A stretch of 64,000 nucleotides of DNA from Kroppenstedtia sanguinis (GCF_050433445.1 NZ_JBNPXF010000006.1:62001-126000), one strand, 5' to 3'; counted from the stretch's first letter, positions 40,433 through 49,919 are shown. Numbers and translations are program-made. The notes: generated by a model not told the origin, from the sequence alone.

Positions 40433-43037
40433 CGACCTCCGCCTCCTTTGCCTTCAGTTTTCGCTGCAGGTCAAAGATAAACTGGATCGTTTCCATAGGC
40501 GTCCGGTTGAGAAGGTCCCACTCCCGCAGAGCCTTCAATGTCTCCTCTTCTTGCGGGGACAATGCTGATTTCGCCGTGGATTCCACGAAGGAGAACAAAT
40601 CCGGTTGCTGGGTTCCTGCAGTTTCCAAGCGCCCTTCCAGAGTTTCCAGCAGACTCCGCGCTCGCTGGATCACTTCGGAAGGCATTCCCGCTAGCTGAGC
40701 CACATGGATCCCATAACTGCGGTCCGCTCCCCCTGGCTCCATCCGGTGTAAGAAGACCACCTCCCCCTCTTTTTCCACACAGCGGGCATGAATGTTCACC
40801 ACCCGGGGCAAATCTGCCTCCAACTGCGTCAACTCATGATAATGGGTGGAAAACAACGTCTTCGCTCCTACGTGATCGTGGATATACTCTACGATCGCAT
40901 GGGCCAAGGCCATCCCATCATAAGTGGAAGTTCCCCGTCCCACCTCATCCAGCAGAATCAGACTGCGCGAAGTCGCCTGGGCCAAAGCCAAGCGGGTCTC
41001 ATCCATTTCCACCATAAAGGTACTACGACCACCGACCAAATCATCAGCGGCACCGATTCGGGTAAAGATTCGATCCACAATTCCGATTTCCGCCCGGTGT
41101 GCCGGCACGAAGCAGCCTATCTGCGCCATCAGCGTGATCAGGGCCACTTGACGCATGTATGTACTCTTGCCTGCCATGTTGGGACCGGTGATCAACAACA
41201 GCTGTTGCTCCTGTTGATCCATCCGTGTATCATTGGGGACAAATTCCCCTTCCCTCGTCGCCGCTTCCACCACCGGATGGCGTCCCTCTGAAATTCGGAT
41301 CCGCCCTTCCCCGTTGATGTCAGGACGGACATATCCATATTTTCCGGACACCGCCGCCAGGGAATGGAGCACATCCAGACGAGCCACCCGGTCCGCCAAC
41401 ATCTGAATCCGCGGGATCTCCTCTGCCACCTGTTCCCGAACCCGGGTAAACAATTGATACTCCCATTCCACTGATTTTTCTTCCGCCTCCAGAATCAACC
41501 GCTCCCGCTCTTTCAACTCAGGAGTGACAAAGCGTTCAGCGTTGGCCAGGGTCTGCTTCCGCTGGTAACGCCCTTCAGGCAGATGACGCAGATTGGCTTT
41601 GGTCACCTCAATATAATAGCCAAACACCTTGTTGAAACCCACCTTGAGGGAACGAATGCCGGTGGCCTCTCGCTCCCGCTGTTCCAGACGAGTGATCCAG
41701 CCCCTGCCGTCTCGCTGGACTTCACGGAGTCGATCCAGTTCTTCATCATACCCGTCTTGGATCAGGTTCCCCTCCCGGACCGATACCGGAGCTTCATCTG
41801 CAATGGCTTTTGTGATCAGCTCCACTACTTCACCTAAGGGATCCAATCCTTCAGCGACAGAGGTCAGCACCTGAGCATCTGTTTCGGACAAACAACGCTT
41901 CAGATCCGGTATTTTTTCCAGAGAACGCCGCAGGGAGATGAGATCCCGCCCATTGGCAGATCCGTAGGCAATCCGGGCACACAACCGTTCCAGATCATAA
42001 ACCCCTTTGAGTTGCTCACGGATCTCCTCCAACAGGATCAAGTGGTCCGTTAAAGCCTGAATCTCCTCTTGACGCTGCCGGATTTCATTCAAATCCAACA
42101 ATGGCTTGTCCAACCACTGTTTTAACAACCGGCTTCCCATCGCCGTCGCAGTCCGATCTAACAAGCCGTACAGGGTCCCTTCTTTTCTGCCGTCTCGCAA
42201 AGATTGGGTCAACTCCAGCGTCTGGCGCGCAGAAACATCCAACACCATAAACTGCTCAGCATCATAAGGGCGAATCCGGTTCATATGGGAAAATCCCCGC
42301 TTCTGGGTCCGCTGCAAGTAGGAAAGGAGCAGGCAGGCCACCTCCCCATGAATCGGGGTGGTGAGCCTTTCCCGATCCTCAGGAAAGTGCTCGCCCAGCA
42401 TCCTGGATCTCTCCTCTGGCGGTTGCAGTTCCTCCTCTCCCATCACCGTGACCACAACTTGGAGGCGAAGGCGCAATTCTTCTAAAAAAGACGCATCTTC
42501 GCCCAAACCGGGAGCTAGCAGAACTTCCTTTGGTTGGTATGCCGCCAGCTCATCGATCACACGCGTGGGATCGCCGACAACATCCGTCACATAAAACTCT
42601 CCCGTAGATAAGTCCGCCGCCGCCAGCGCATAATGCTCCCGCTGACGGATCAAAGCCGCCAGAAAATTATTTTCCCGTTCCGCAAGCATCTTCTCTTCCA
42701 TCACTGTGCCCGGGGTAATCACCCGGACCACTTCCCGCCGGACTACACCCTTGGCCGTGGCAGGATCCTCCACCTGCTCACAGATAGCCACTTTGTAACC
42801 CTTGCCGATCAGACGACTGATATAAACATCCACAGAATGAAAGGGAACACCGCACATGGGAATCTTCTCGCCTCCACCGTCTCTGGAGGTGAGGGTGATT
42901 TCCAGTTCTTCCGCCGCTTTGCGGGCATCCTCGAAAAACATTTCATAAAAATCGCCTAAACGAAAAAATAAAAAGGCATCAGGATGATCCGCCTTGATTG
43001 AAAGGTATTGTTGAATCATCGGAGTATACTTGGCCAC
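40425..43037 (-). CDS. mutS: DNA mismatch repair protein MutS
   Basis: An 870-residue mismatch sensor. The mismatch-binding domain shows the FYEMFFEDA Phe-x-Glu motif (FRLGDFYEMFFEDARKAAEE, near residues 25-45). Domain V ATPase has TGPNMAGKSTYMRQ, Walker B LILLDEVGRGTSTYDG and TLFSTHYHEL. The start at GTG 43037 is preceded by GGAGGG at 9 bases; the frame stays open 50 codons upstream without homology. It forms an operon with mutL. Confidence 0.97.
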   Translation of the reverse strand: MAKYTPMIQQYLSIKADHPDAFLFFRLGDFYEMFFEDARKAAEELEITLTSRDGGGEKIPMCGVPFHSVDVYISRLIGKGYKVAICEQVEDPATAKGVVRREVVRVITPGTVMEEKMLAERENNFLAALIRQREHYALAAADLSTGEFYVTDVVGDPTRVIDELAAYQPKEVLLAPGLGEDASFLEELRLRLQVVVTVMGEEELQPPEERSRMLGEHFPEDRERLTTPIHGEVACLLLSYLQRTQKRGFSHMNRIRPYDAEQFMVLDVSARQTLELTQSLRDGRKEGTLYGLLDRTATAMGSRLLKQWLDKPLLDLNEIRQRQEEIQALTDHLILLEEIREQLKGVYDLERLCARIAYGSANGRDLISLRRSLEKIPDLKRCLSETDAQVLTSVAEGLDPLGEVVELITKAIADEAPVSVREGNLIQDGYDEELDRLREVQRDGRGWITRLEQREREATGIRSLKVGFNKVFGYYIEVTKANLRHLPEGRYQRKQTLANAERFVTPELKERERLILEAEEKSVEWEYQLFTRVREQVAEEIPRIQMLADRVARLDVLHSLAAVSGKYGYVRPDINGEGRIRISEGRHPVVEAATREGEFVPNDTRMDQQEQQLLLITGPNMAGKSTYMRQVALITLMAQIGCFVPAHRAEIGIVDRIFTRIGAADDLVGGRSTFMVEMDETRLALAQATSRSLILLDEVGRGTSTYDGMALAHAIVEYIHDHVGAKTLFSTHYHELTQLEADLPRVVNIHARCVEKEGEVVFLHRMEPGGADRSYGIHVAQLAGMPSEVIQRARSLLETLEGRLETAGTQQPDLFSFVESTAKSALSPQEEETLKALREWDLLNRTPMETIQFIFDLQRKLKAKEAEVDG

Positions 43038-43134
43038 TTGGACAGACCCTCCGAATTTTGGTAGGATGTGTGATTCATGAACTACATGGATTTCATTGTA
43101 CCATGCCCTTTCTGTGGGAACAAGCGACAGCCTT

Positions 43135-44514
43135 TCAGGACTTGTGATGGGGTAACTTCCACAGCGGTCGAATATCCTTCTCCTCATTCCATCTCTTCCC
43201 TGACTCGATCATTCTGTAAAAGGGATCCAGATAGTGGCTGTAACGATGATATCCATCCACACTGCGCAGTTCACTCCAGAGATTGCGGACGATTTCCCGC
43301 AGCTCCTCCTTGTCCCCTCGATAGTACGCCTTTTGCACGACATAACTATTCAAATCGCCGGCCCGTAACAACGGATACCGAGCAGCCACCAACTTAGCCG
43401 CAGCTATGACCCCTTTGGTCAGAGTAGGGGAAACCAGCCAACTGGGCAGAGTTCGATACTCAAAACCACCATGGAATTGAGGCCGAAAATCCCCCAGGAA
43501 TCCATATTTGGGACGGCGGCGCGCTCCCTTCGGATCCTCTGCCAGCATCAAGGGCAGGGCCAGATAATGATCCAAGGCACGTAACAGTTTAAAGTTGAGA
43601 TGGACTCCACTGAAATGAATATGACCTCCCAGGGGGAAACCTGGATGGGGGAGTGCTCCTGCCAACCACTGAATCCGGCCGTCTTTGATCCGTCGCGCCG
43701 CCTGAATCAAGCCCCTATAGATCCGGATCACCAACTCCCGCGGTTCCGGGGTGGGTCGAGGACGGACCTCTACCAGCGGCTTCGCGGACCGATCTTCCCC
43801 ATGCCAAATCGCATCACAGCCCACTCTACCGTAGCGCGGAAAATAGTCAGAAGCCATCATCAAGTCCCCACTCGGTTTACGCAGGATAAATTCCGGATCG
43901 GCTCCAAGAACCACCTGATCCAGCTTTGCCACCATTTTGGGGAGTTTCCGACTGTATTGAAGGATCGCTTCGGTAAAAGATCGCGTCATCTCCTGATTCA
44001 GCCGGGGGCTGGGATTGACATCCAACACCGTCACCATGTTTCCCGGCAGAATGCCGATTTTAACGACACCATAGTCCAACCCCATCGCGTACAAAGCCCG
44101 CACAGACAGATTTTTTACGCGCCGGACTTCCCGTGAGTTTTCCTGGGGATTCACCCTGCGAAAAGTCTCCTTCTTACTCGATCGCCCTCCCGCAAGCCAA
44201 GCCATCGGACCATTGGAGCTATACATCAGCAACACTTGGGTCTGAAAAACAGCTACAATATATCGCTTGAGCAATCGGGTCTTTCCATTCACCGTCCGAA
44301 TCCCATGCAACTGCAAAAAAGCAATTCGATAATCGGCGTCACCTGCACGCTCCACTGCATTACCATCATTTAATATAATCATCTGTTCTGTATAAGTATC
44401 GCGCAAAGACGAGTCTAGGTAGAGCGAAGGAGCAAGAGTGTTTTCAGGGGTGACCAGCCGGCTCTGGAACCTCCCTTCATCCGTCTGGTTGATCGGGAGC
44501 AAGTGCGCTTCCAT
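43135..44514 (-). CDS. COOH-NH2 (amido) ligase of phage phiEco32 type with decayed ATP-grasp N-terminus
   Basis: A 459-residue protein. From about residue 200 on it matches the phiEco32-like COOH-NH2 ligase family: LGADPEFILRKPSG (204-217), AIWHGEDRS, LVEVRPRPTPEP, GGHIHFSGVHL (296-306) and FEYRTLPSWL, the Glu/His residues of a glutamine-synthetase-like active site. Upstream, residues about 135-172 (LSVRALYAMGLDYGVVKIGI, then VLDVNPSPRL) look like the end of an ATP-grasp domain whose other motifs are weak. Such ligases make amide bonds in peptide tags or surface peptides. The position between cotE and mutS suggests a spore-coat role (inference). No clear ribosome site conflict; ATG at 44514. 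Confidence 0.72.
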   Translation of the reverse strand: MEAHLLPINQTDEGRFQSRLVTPENTLAPSLYLDSSLRDTYTEQMIILNDGNAVERAGDADYRIAFLQLHGIRTVNGKTRLLKRYIVAVFQTQVLLMYSSNGPMAWLAGGRSSKKETFRRVNPQENSREVRRVKNLSVRALYAMGLDYGVVKIGILPGNMVTVLDVNPSPRLNQEMTRSFTEAILQYSRKLPKMVAKLDQVVLGADPEFILRKPSGDLMMASDYFPRYGRVGCDAIWHGEDRSAKPLVEVRPRPTPEPRELVIRIYRGLIQAARRIKDGRIQWLAGALPHPGFPLGGHIHFSGVHLNFKLLRALDHYLALPLMLAEDPKGARRRPKYGFLGDFRPQFHGGFEYRTLPSWLVSPTLTKGVIAAAKLVAARYPLLRAGDLNSYVVQKAYYRGDKEELREIVRNLWSELRSVDGYHRYSHYLDPFYRMIESGKRWNEEKDIRPLWKLPHHKS

Positions 44515-44591
44515 ATCTCTTCTCCTTTCGCGGATCCTAAAACCAATCTGCTGATATGTTATGTGAAGAACGTCTCTGTGGTTAGTGCATC

Positions 44592-44618
44592 AAAAGAAAA
44601 AGGAGGCATCCTGCCTCC
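44592..44618 (-). terminator. Terminator of cotE
   Basis: GGAGGCA/TGCCTCC stem (44602-44608 with 44612-44618), 3-base loop, followed by TTTTTCTTTTG on the minus strand. Confidence 0.82.
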
Positions 44619-44642
44619 CCTGCCGTGATGGAATGTGAAAAA

Positions 44643-45221
44643 TCAGTCGCTCAGATCATCGATCACCAACTCAGGATCCAGATCCTCAAAACCGTCTGAG
44701 ATTTCCTCCTCCATCTCCGAGCCGTCCATTCCTTTATCATCCCAGTCATCACAGCCACCGGGGTTTACCCAAACACAAACCTTGGTTTCACCGACCATCT
44801 CCACGTAAAATTCCCGTTCCACCCGGACTAGGACCTCTCCATCTCCGGCAATGGTGGCTTCGATGCAGTTGGGAGGTTGAGTGGCCACTGCGCTGACCTC
44901 CATGGTTTCCTCCCGCACATGGCTGTCGTAGTAGCTCAGCGGAACCTGCTCTACATACCGCACCGTGTGATTGGCCACTTCCGTCTTGGTGTTCCGGTTG
45001 AATGAAAACCAGAGGTTGATATCATAGCTCCCAGTGATCTCGATCACATCCCCCACCCGGTTGGCATCATATTTGTGGTTGATGATCCAGGCACCCAAGA
45101 TACTGGAAATGTGGTCGGGGGGCTGGATGGAGTGCGTTGTCTGGGAGAACTTGCTGCCTTTGCCGGTGACCGCTTTGGTAATGATTTGTCGGCATTGCAT
45201 TCCGCTGTTTGTATTTGACAC
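44643..45221 (-). CDS. cotE: Outer spore coat morphogenetic protein CotE
   Basis: A 192-residue coat-assembly protein. The start CRQIITKAVTGKGSKFSQTT, ILGAWIINHKYDANRVGDVI and EITGSYDINLWFSFNRNT are conserved in CotE, and the C-terminus is the usual acidic tail (GMDGSEMEEEISDGFEDLD). CotE directs assembly of the outer coat around the forespore under SigE and SigK. Start GTG at 45221 follows GGAGGAGGGAG. The gene lies between ricA and mutS, as in Bacillus. Confidence 0.95.
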   Translation of the reverse strand: MSNTNSGMQCRQIITKAVTGKGSKFSQTTHSIQPPDHISSILGAWIINHKYDANRVGDVIEITGSYDINLWFSFNRNTKTEVANHTVRYVEQVPLSYYDSHVREETMEVSAVATQPPNCIEATIAGDGEVLVRVEREFYVEMVGETKVCVWVNPGGCDDWDDKGMDGSEMEEEISDGFEDLDPELVIDDLSD

Positions 45222-45255
45222 GATACTCCCTCCTCCAAACAATCGTTCAGTACAA

Positions 45256-45263
45256 ATAGTATG
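45256..45263 (-). promoter_or_regulatory. Possible mother-cell (SigE/SigK) -10 of cotE
   Basis: CATACTAT on the minus strand, close to the SigE -10 CATACAMT, 35 bases before the cotE start. No convincing -35 partner, so weak. Confidence 0.3.
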
Positions 45264-45345
45264 CAGGGCCATAGTCTAGGGTGCCTAAAAACCATAGGAA
45301 AGTTCTATAAAAGACTTTCTCCTCGCTGAAGTCTGAATGGATTTC

Positions 45346-45382
45346 ACAAAAAAAAGACCTGCATCCCATCGCAGGTCCAAAA
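45346..45382 (-). terminator. Terminator of ricA
   Basis: GACCTGC/GCAGGTC stem (45356-45362 with 45371-45377), 8-base loop, then TTTTTTTTTGTG. Confidence 0.82.
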
Positions 45383-45385
45383 AGT

Positions 45386-45805
45386 TCAGCGACAGCCGCA
45401 GGGTCCCCCGCTACCGCAACCCCCGCCGACATCACCGCCGACATCCAAATCCAGTTTTTCCGAAACCGCCCCCGCCAAAGCTTGCGTCAGTGTCTGCAGA
45501 AGATCATTCATCTCCACTTGGGATTGCTGATACTCCTTGACGATGGGCAGATTGTCCATCTCCAACTGCAGGCGATCCAGTTCTTGTTCCAAGCGTCGGG
45601 TATACTCCGGCTTTTCATAGTGTTTCGCGTGAACCAGCTCTTTTTGTTTCCGTTTGATCTCCTCGATCAGTCCCTGAACTCGGCGGCTCCGATTGACCTG
45701 CTCCTCAGCCAGATGAAAGCGGTGAATCTCCTCTGTCTCCGACAAGCGACGTCCCAGGTTGGATGCATGAGCCAGAATCGGGTGATCCGGATTTAGCATT
45801 TCCAT
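45386..45805 (-). CDS. ricA: RicA (YmcA), YlbF-family Y-complex subunit
   Basis: A 139-residue helical protein of the YlbF/YmcA family (residues about 10-115: LAEEQVNRSRRVQGLIEEIK, DLLQTLTQALAGAVSEK). The C-terminal tail is Gly/Cys-rich (GGGCGSGGPCGCR), with three Cys that match the Fe-S-binding cysteines of Bacillus RicA. In Bacillus the RicA-RicF-RicT complex guides RNase Y to specific mRNAs and promotes sporulation and biofilm; rny itself lies about 13 kb away here. Starts 3 bases after the miaB stop, with GGTGGGGAG inside miaB, so it is translationally coupled. Confidence 0.88.
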   Translation of the reverse strand: MEMLNPDHPILAHASNLGRRLSETEEIHRFHLAEEQVNRSRRVQGLIEEIKRKQKELVHAKHYEKPEYTRRLEQELDRLQLEMDNLPIVKEYQQSQVEMNDLLQTLTQALAGAVSEKLDLDVGGDVGGGCGSGGPCGCR

Positions 45806-45807
45806 TC

Positions 45808-47280
45808 TCAACTCCCCACCTTCCCGACGGAGGGCCCCTCTACCCATTCTCCCTTCAGAGTCCAGGTGCGAGGCTCCGTGATCTGAACCTGTGCAAACTC
45901 ACCGATCAAATGTTTCGGTCCCTGAAAATTGACCAACTTATTTGTACGAGTGCGGCCGGAGAGGAAATTGGGATCTTTTTTGCTCTCTCCTTCCACCAAT
46001 ACTTCCATCACTTGACCCTTCAATGCGAGATTTTTCTTCAAGCTGATCTCATCTTGCAAGTGATTCAGGCGATACAATCGTTCCTTTTTTACACTCATCG
46101 GAACATCATCCTTCATCTTCGCTGCCGGTGTCCCTTCCCGCGGCGAGTAGATAAAGGTGAAAGCTGAATCAAACTCTACCTCTCTCATCAGGGAAAGGGT
46201 ATCCTCGAACTGCTCCTCTGTCTCTCCCGGATATCCGACGATAATATCTGTAGTTAAAACCGCATCGGGAATCGCCGCCTTAATCTTATCCACCAGTTCC
46301 AGGAACCGTTCCCGGGTGTATTTCCGGGCCATAATCTTGAGAATCCCATTGTTTCCGGATTGAACCGGGAGATGGATATGCTCCACCAAATTGCCCCGCC
46401 GAGCCAGCACTTCAATCAGATGATCGTCAAAATCCCGCGGATGACTCGTAGTGAACCGAACCCGGGGAATTCCGATTTTGCGAACGTCCTCCATCAAATC
46501 GCCGAAACGGTACTCTCTGTCCTCAAAATCCTTTCCATAGGCGTTCACATTCTGACCCAACAGCGTGACTTCTCTATATCCCTTGCGAGACAGATCCCGG
46601 ATTTCCTCCAATACATCCTCCGGCCGGCGGCTCCGCTCCTTGCCCCGGGTAAAGGGGACGATACAATAGGTGCAAAATTTATCACAGCCATACATGATAT
46701 TGACCCAAGCCTTCAGCCCGTCTTCACGTACCTTGGGAAGGTTCTCCACAATGTCGCCTTCCTTGGACCAAACCTCCACCACCATCTCTTTGCTCATCAG
46801 TGCCTCCCAAAGCAGATCTGGAAGGCGGTGAATATTGTGAGTGCCAAAGATCAGGTCCACATGCTGATGCTTCTGCAGAATCCGGTTGACAACCGACTCC
46901 TCCTGGGACATGCAACCACACATCCCCAACACCAGCTCTGGCTTTTCCGTCTTCAACGTCTTCAGCCGTCCAATCTCGCCAAACACCTTGTCCTCTGCAT
47001 TTTCTCGAATGGCACAGGTATTGATCAGGATGACCGCTGCCTCTTCCTCCACCTCCGTGGAACGGTAACCCATCAGTTCTAGGATGCCAGCGATTGTCTC
47101 GGAATCATGCACATTCATCTGGCAACCATAGGTTTTGATCAAGTACTTCTTTCCTTTGCCGATTCCCCTCATTTCGTTGGGGATATGTTCAAATTCCAAC
47201 ACGGAGATAGCTTCTTTCCCACGCTTCTTAGCCGCCTTCAGATCCGGCGGCGTAAAATACCGACGCATCTCTTCGTTCAT
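45808..47280 (-). CDS. miaB: tRNA-2-methylthio-N6-dimethylallyladenosine synthase MiaB
   Basis: A 490-residue radical-SAM methylthiotransferase that thiomethylates i6A37 made by MiaA. The N-terminal UPF0004 domain has three Fe-S Cys (KTYGCQMNVHDSE, LINTCAIRENAEDK, MCGCMSQEE). The radical SAM cluster is YGCDKFCTYCIVPFTRG. The C-terminal TRAM domain ends in the conserved LIGEFAQVQITEPRTWTLKG. ATG at 47280 follows GGAGGG at the usual distance; the frame is open another 120 codons upstream but only over non-homologous sequence containing the promoter. Confidence 0.96.
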   Translation of the reverse strand: MNEEMRRYFTPPDLKAAKKRGKEAISVLEFEHIPNEMRGIGKGKKYLIKTYGCQMNVHDSETIAGILELMGYRSTEVEEEAAVILINTCAIRENAEDKVFGEIGRLKTLKTEKPELVLGMCGCMSQEESVVNRILQKHQHVDLIFGTHNIHRLPDLLWEALMSKEMVVEVWSKEGDIVENLPKVREDGLKAWVNIMYGCDKFCTYCIVPFTRGKERSRRPEDVLEEIRDLSRKGYREVTLLGQNVNAYGKDFEDREYRFGDLMEDVRKIGIPRVRFTTSHPRDFDDHLIEVLARRGNLVEHIHLPVQSGNNGILKIMARKYTRERFLELVDKIKAAIPDAVLTTDIIVGYPGETEEQFEDTLSLMREVEFDSAFTFIYSPREGTPAAKMKDDVPMSVKKERLYRLNHLQDEISLKKNLALKGQVMEVLVEGESKKDPNFLSGRTRTNKLVNFQGPKHLIGEFAQVQITEPRTWTLKGEWVEGPSVGKVGS

Positions 47281-47446
47281 ATTATTTCCCTCCAATATGG
47301 AAACCCCTTCCCTCTGGAACAGGGAGTGAAAACCATTCAAGATCACAGAATATAAACCCCCATCCCCCCGACTCAGCAAGCTGCTGCTGCCGCTCTCGAT
47401 CTCGCAATGAAGGAGAAAGGGGAGATCTGGAATCGCTCTTTTGTTA

Positions 47447-47475
47447 ATTATATCGAAGGTGGAGGCCACCTTCAA
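47447..47475 (-). promoter_or_regulatory. SigA promoter of miaB operon
   Basis: Minus strand -35 TTGAAG (47470-47475), 17-bp spacer, -10 TATAAT (47447-47452). Confidence 0.75.
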
Positions 47476-47571
47476 TGAGGGGACCTCCTTCTCAGCAGGC
47501 ATTTCTCGTAAAGCGGTAGATACTTTTAGAACTATGTTTGTTTTGCAAACTAGTTTTCTTGTTTCTCTTTC

Positions 47572-47600
47572 AAAAAAAGACAGCCGGTCGCTTCCGGCTG
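47572..47600 (-). terminator. Terminator of tdh-kbl operon
   Basis: CAGCCGG/CCGGCTG stem with 6-base loop (47581-47600), followed on the minus strand by TCTTTTTTTG. Confidence 0.82.
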
Positions 47601-47611
47601 CCTCCCCTCTG

Positions 47612-48787
47612 TCAAATGATCCCCAGCTTTTTTCCGGCACGCTCAAAAGCCGCCAGTGCCTGCTCCAGATCCTCTTTGGAGTGGCCTGCCGTCACAATGG
47701 TGCGAACACGAGCTTGGCCCTTCGCCACCGTGGGAAAAACAATTCCCTGAGCATAGACCCCTTCATCCAATAAGGTGTCAGAGAACTTCATCGTCAGAGC
47801 ATCATCTCCCACCATCACCGGTGTGATCGGTGTTTCACTCTTACCTGTATCAAATCCGAGCCGTCTCAAACCTTCCTTGAAAAAACGAGTGTGATCCCAG
47901 AGGCGGTCCACCCATTGCGGCTCATCGAGCAACACATCGATGGCGGCGGAACAGGCAGCAGTTACAGCCGGCGGATGGGAGGTGCTGAACAAGAAGGGCC
48001 GTGCCCGGTGGATCAGATAGTCCCGCAAAATAGAAGGACCTGCAACATATCCCCCCAGAACACCCACCGCCTTGGAGAGTGTACCCACCTGGATGTGAAC
48101 TCGCCCGTTCAGATCGAAATGGTCCACCGTCCCCCGTCCATTTCTCCCCAGCACGCCACTGGCATGTGCATCGTCCACCATCACCAACGCCCCGTATTTT
48201 TCACACAGATCCACGATTTCGGGCAACGGTGCCACATCCCCATCCATACTGAACACCCCATCAGTGACCACCAGACGGGTACGAGCCCCTTGCGTCTCTT
48301 GCAACGCTTTTTCCAGATCCTCCAGATCCGCGTGGCGATAGATACGACGGGAGGCTTTGGTGAGGCGGATTCCGTCGATGATACTGGCGTGGTTGAGAGC
48401 ATCGCTGATCACTACATCCTGTTCTGACAAAATCGACGACAGAACTCCAACATTCGCCGTAAAACCGGATTGGAAGACCAAGGCCGCCTCGGTGTGTTTG
48501 AACTGGGCCAGCTTCGCTTCAAACTCCTCGTGCATGGAGAAAGTACCTGCAATCGTTCGGACGGACCCGGTCCCGGCACCATACTTCTCCACCGCTTCCA
48601 AGGCGGCCCGCTTTAGACGGGGGTGAGTAGTCAGACCTAGATAATTATTGGAGGAAAGTTGAATCACTTCACGTCCATCGATCTTGACTTTGGCGCCCTG
48701 TTCCGATTCCACTTCCGTCAATGGCCGGTAAGTCCCCTGGTCTTTCCACTCCTGAATCTCTTTCTCCAAGTATGCAAAGCCGTTCAT
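47612..48787 (-). CDS. kbl: 2-amino-3-ketobutyrate CoA ligase (glycine C-acetyltransferase)
   Basis: A 391-residue PLP enzyme that splits 2-amino-3-ketobutyrate with CoA to glycine and acetyl-CoA, the second step of threonine breakdown. Alpha-oxoamine synthase motifs: LSSNNYLGLTTHPRL, GTGSVRTIAGTFSMHEEFE, VMVDDAHASGVLGRNGRG and the PLP Lys in VGTLSKAVGVLGGYVAG. ATG 48787, with GGGGAGGG upstream. It follows tdh by 32 bases; the two form an operon. Confidence 0.94.
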   Translation of the reverse strand: MNGFAYLEKEIQEWKDQGTYRPLTEVESEQGAKVKIDGREVIQLSSNNYLGLTTHPRLKRAALEAVEKYGAGTGSVRTIAGTFSMHEEFEAKLAQFKHTEAALVFQSGFTANVGVLSSILSEQDVVISDALNHASIIDGIRLTKASRRIYRHADLEDLEKALQETQGARTRLVVTDGVFSMDGDVAPLPEIVDLCEKYGALVMVDDAHASGVLGRNGRGTVDHFDLNGRVHIQVGTLSKAVGVLGGYVAGPSILRDYLIHRARPFLFSTSHPPAVTAACSAAIDVLLDEPQWVDRLWDHTRFFKEGLRRLGFDTGKSETPITPVMVGDDALTMKFSDTLLDEGVYAQGIVFPTVAKGQARVRTIVTAGHSKEDLEQALAAFERAGKKLGII

Positions 48788-48819
48788 TGATTTCCCTCCC
48801 CAAATTCCTGTTCCTGATT

Positions 48820-49848
48820 TCAAGGATACAAAACCACTTTACCAGAGTTGCCACTCATCATCTGTTCAAAGCCTTTCTCAAACTCTTCCAGAGAGAAACG
48901 ATGGGTAATCATCGGTACGAGATCCACCTGTCCCGATTCTAGGAAAGCGGCGGTTTGCTGCCAAGTCTCATACATCCGACGCCCCACGATTCCATGCACT
49001 TGAATTCCTTTCATCACAATTTCATTACTTACATCCAACTCCACCGGTTGGGTGGGAAGGCCCAGCATCGAGATGCGGCCGCCGGCTGTCAACATGGAGA
49101 AACCTTGTCGAATGGCAGTCGCATTTCCCGACATCTCCAGCACCACATCGACTCCCTGATTCTCCGTCCATTTCGCCGTCTCCCGGATTGGGTCCTGCTT
49201 TTGAGACTGAATCTGCACATCCGCTCCCATCTTCCGGGCCAAATCGAGGCGATACTCGTTCAGATCCAAGGCGATGACCTGGGCGGCACCTGCTGCTTTG
49301 GCCACCGCCACCGCCATCACGCCGATGGGGCCGCAACCGATCACTGCCACAGACTTTCCAGCAACAGGACCGGACAGCGCCGTGTGAACCGCGTTACCCA
49401 TCGGCTCCATCGCCGATGCGACTTCCGGCGGCAACTCTTTTTTGTTTTTCCACAGGTTATCTGCGGGCATCACCGCATATTCGGCAAAACATCCCGTGCG
49501 GTTCACTCCGATGATCTCCGTGTTAGCGCATACATGAGCTTCCCCCCGCCGGCACTGAGGACAATGGCCGCATACGATGTGGGTTTCTGCCGAGACATGG
49601 TCTCCCACAGACAAATGCTTCACGCCGGCACCCAATTCGATCACTTCTCCCGAAAACTCATGACCAAATACCATCGGCGGCTTCACCCGAGCAGCTGCCC
49701 AATCATCCCAACGGTATATATGAACATCAGTTCCGCAAATCGTTGTTGCTTGAACCTTGATCAACACTTCACCAGGTCCGGGCGCGGGAATGGGGACTTC
49801 CCGCAGCTCAGCTCCAAAACCAGCATGGTGTTTCACCAACGCGCGCAT
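48820..49848 (-). CDS. tdh: L-threonine 3-dehydrogenase
   Basis: A 342-residue zinc alcohol-dehydrogenase-like enzyme converting threonine to 2-amino-3-ketobutyrate with NAD+. Catalytic Zn ligands: CGTDVHIY, GHEFSGEV; structural Zn Cys cluster CGHCPQCRRGEAHVC; Rossmann VIGCGPIGVMAVAVAKAAGA. Followed by kbl, its pathway partner. The start is uncertain among ATG 49848 and two in-frame GTG codons up to 49869; the N-terminus MRALVKHH agrees with the family. The promoter has an extended -10. Confidence 0.94.
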   Translation of the reverse strand: MRALVKHHAGFGAELREVPIPAPGPGEVLIKVQATTICGTDVHIYRWDDWAAARVKPPMVFGHEFSGEVIELGAGVKHLSVGDHVSAETHIVCGHCPQCRRGEAHVCANTEIIGVNRTGCFAEYAVMPADNLWKNKKELPPEVASAMEPMGNAVHTALSGPVAGKSVAVIGCGPIGVMAVAVAKAAGAAQVIALDLNEYRLDLARKMGADVQIQSQKQDPIRETAKWTENQGVDVVLEMSGNATAIRQGFSMLTAGGRISMLGLPTQPVELDVSNEIVMKGIQVHGIVGRRMYETWQQTAAFLESGQVDLVPMITHRFSLEEFEKGFEQMMSGNSGKVVLYP

Positions 49849-49910
49849 ACTTCCACTCACAGCGGACACCTCATTCCACTTGAAATCCGAATATTCCTTT
49901 ACACATCTAC

Positions 49911-49919
49911 ATTATAACA
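49911..49919 (-). promoter_or_regulatory. Extended -10 promoter of tdh-kbl
   Basis: TGTTATAAT on the minus strand (TATAAT at 49911-49916 with the TGn extension), about 65 bases upstream of tdh; the -35 (TTCCGA, 49934-49939) is weak, as expected with an extended -10. Confidence 0.6.

Larger units (their letters stand above)
47281..47611. other. miaB leader and kbl-miaB intergenic region
   Basis: No gene. It holds the kbl terminator (47572-47600), a SigA promoter (47447-47475) and an untranslated leader of about 160 bases before miaB with no recognised riboswitch. Confidence 0.5.

Noticed and set aside
47281..47646. N-terminal extension of miaB by about 120 codons
   Set aside because: The extension covers the kbl terminator and a SigA promoter, has no MiaB similarity, and a strong ribosome site precedes ATG 47280.
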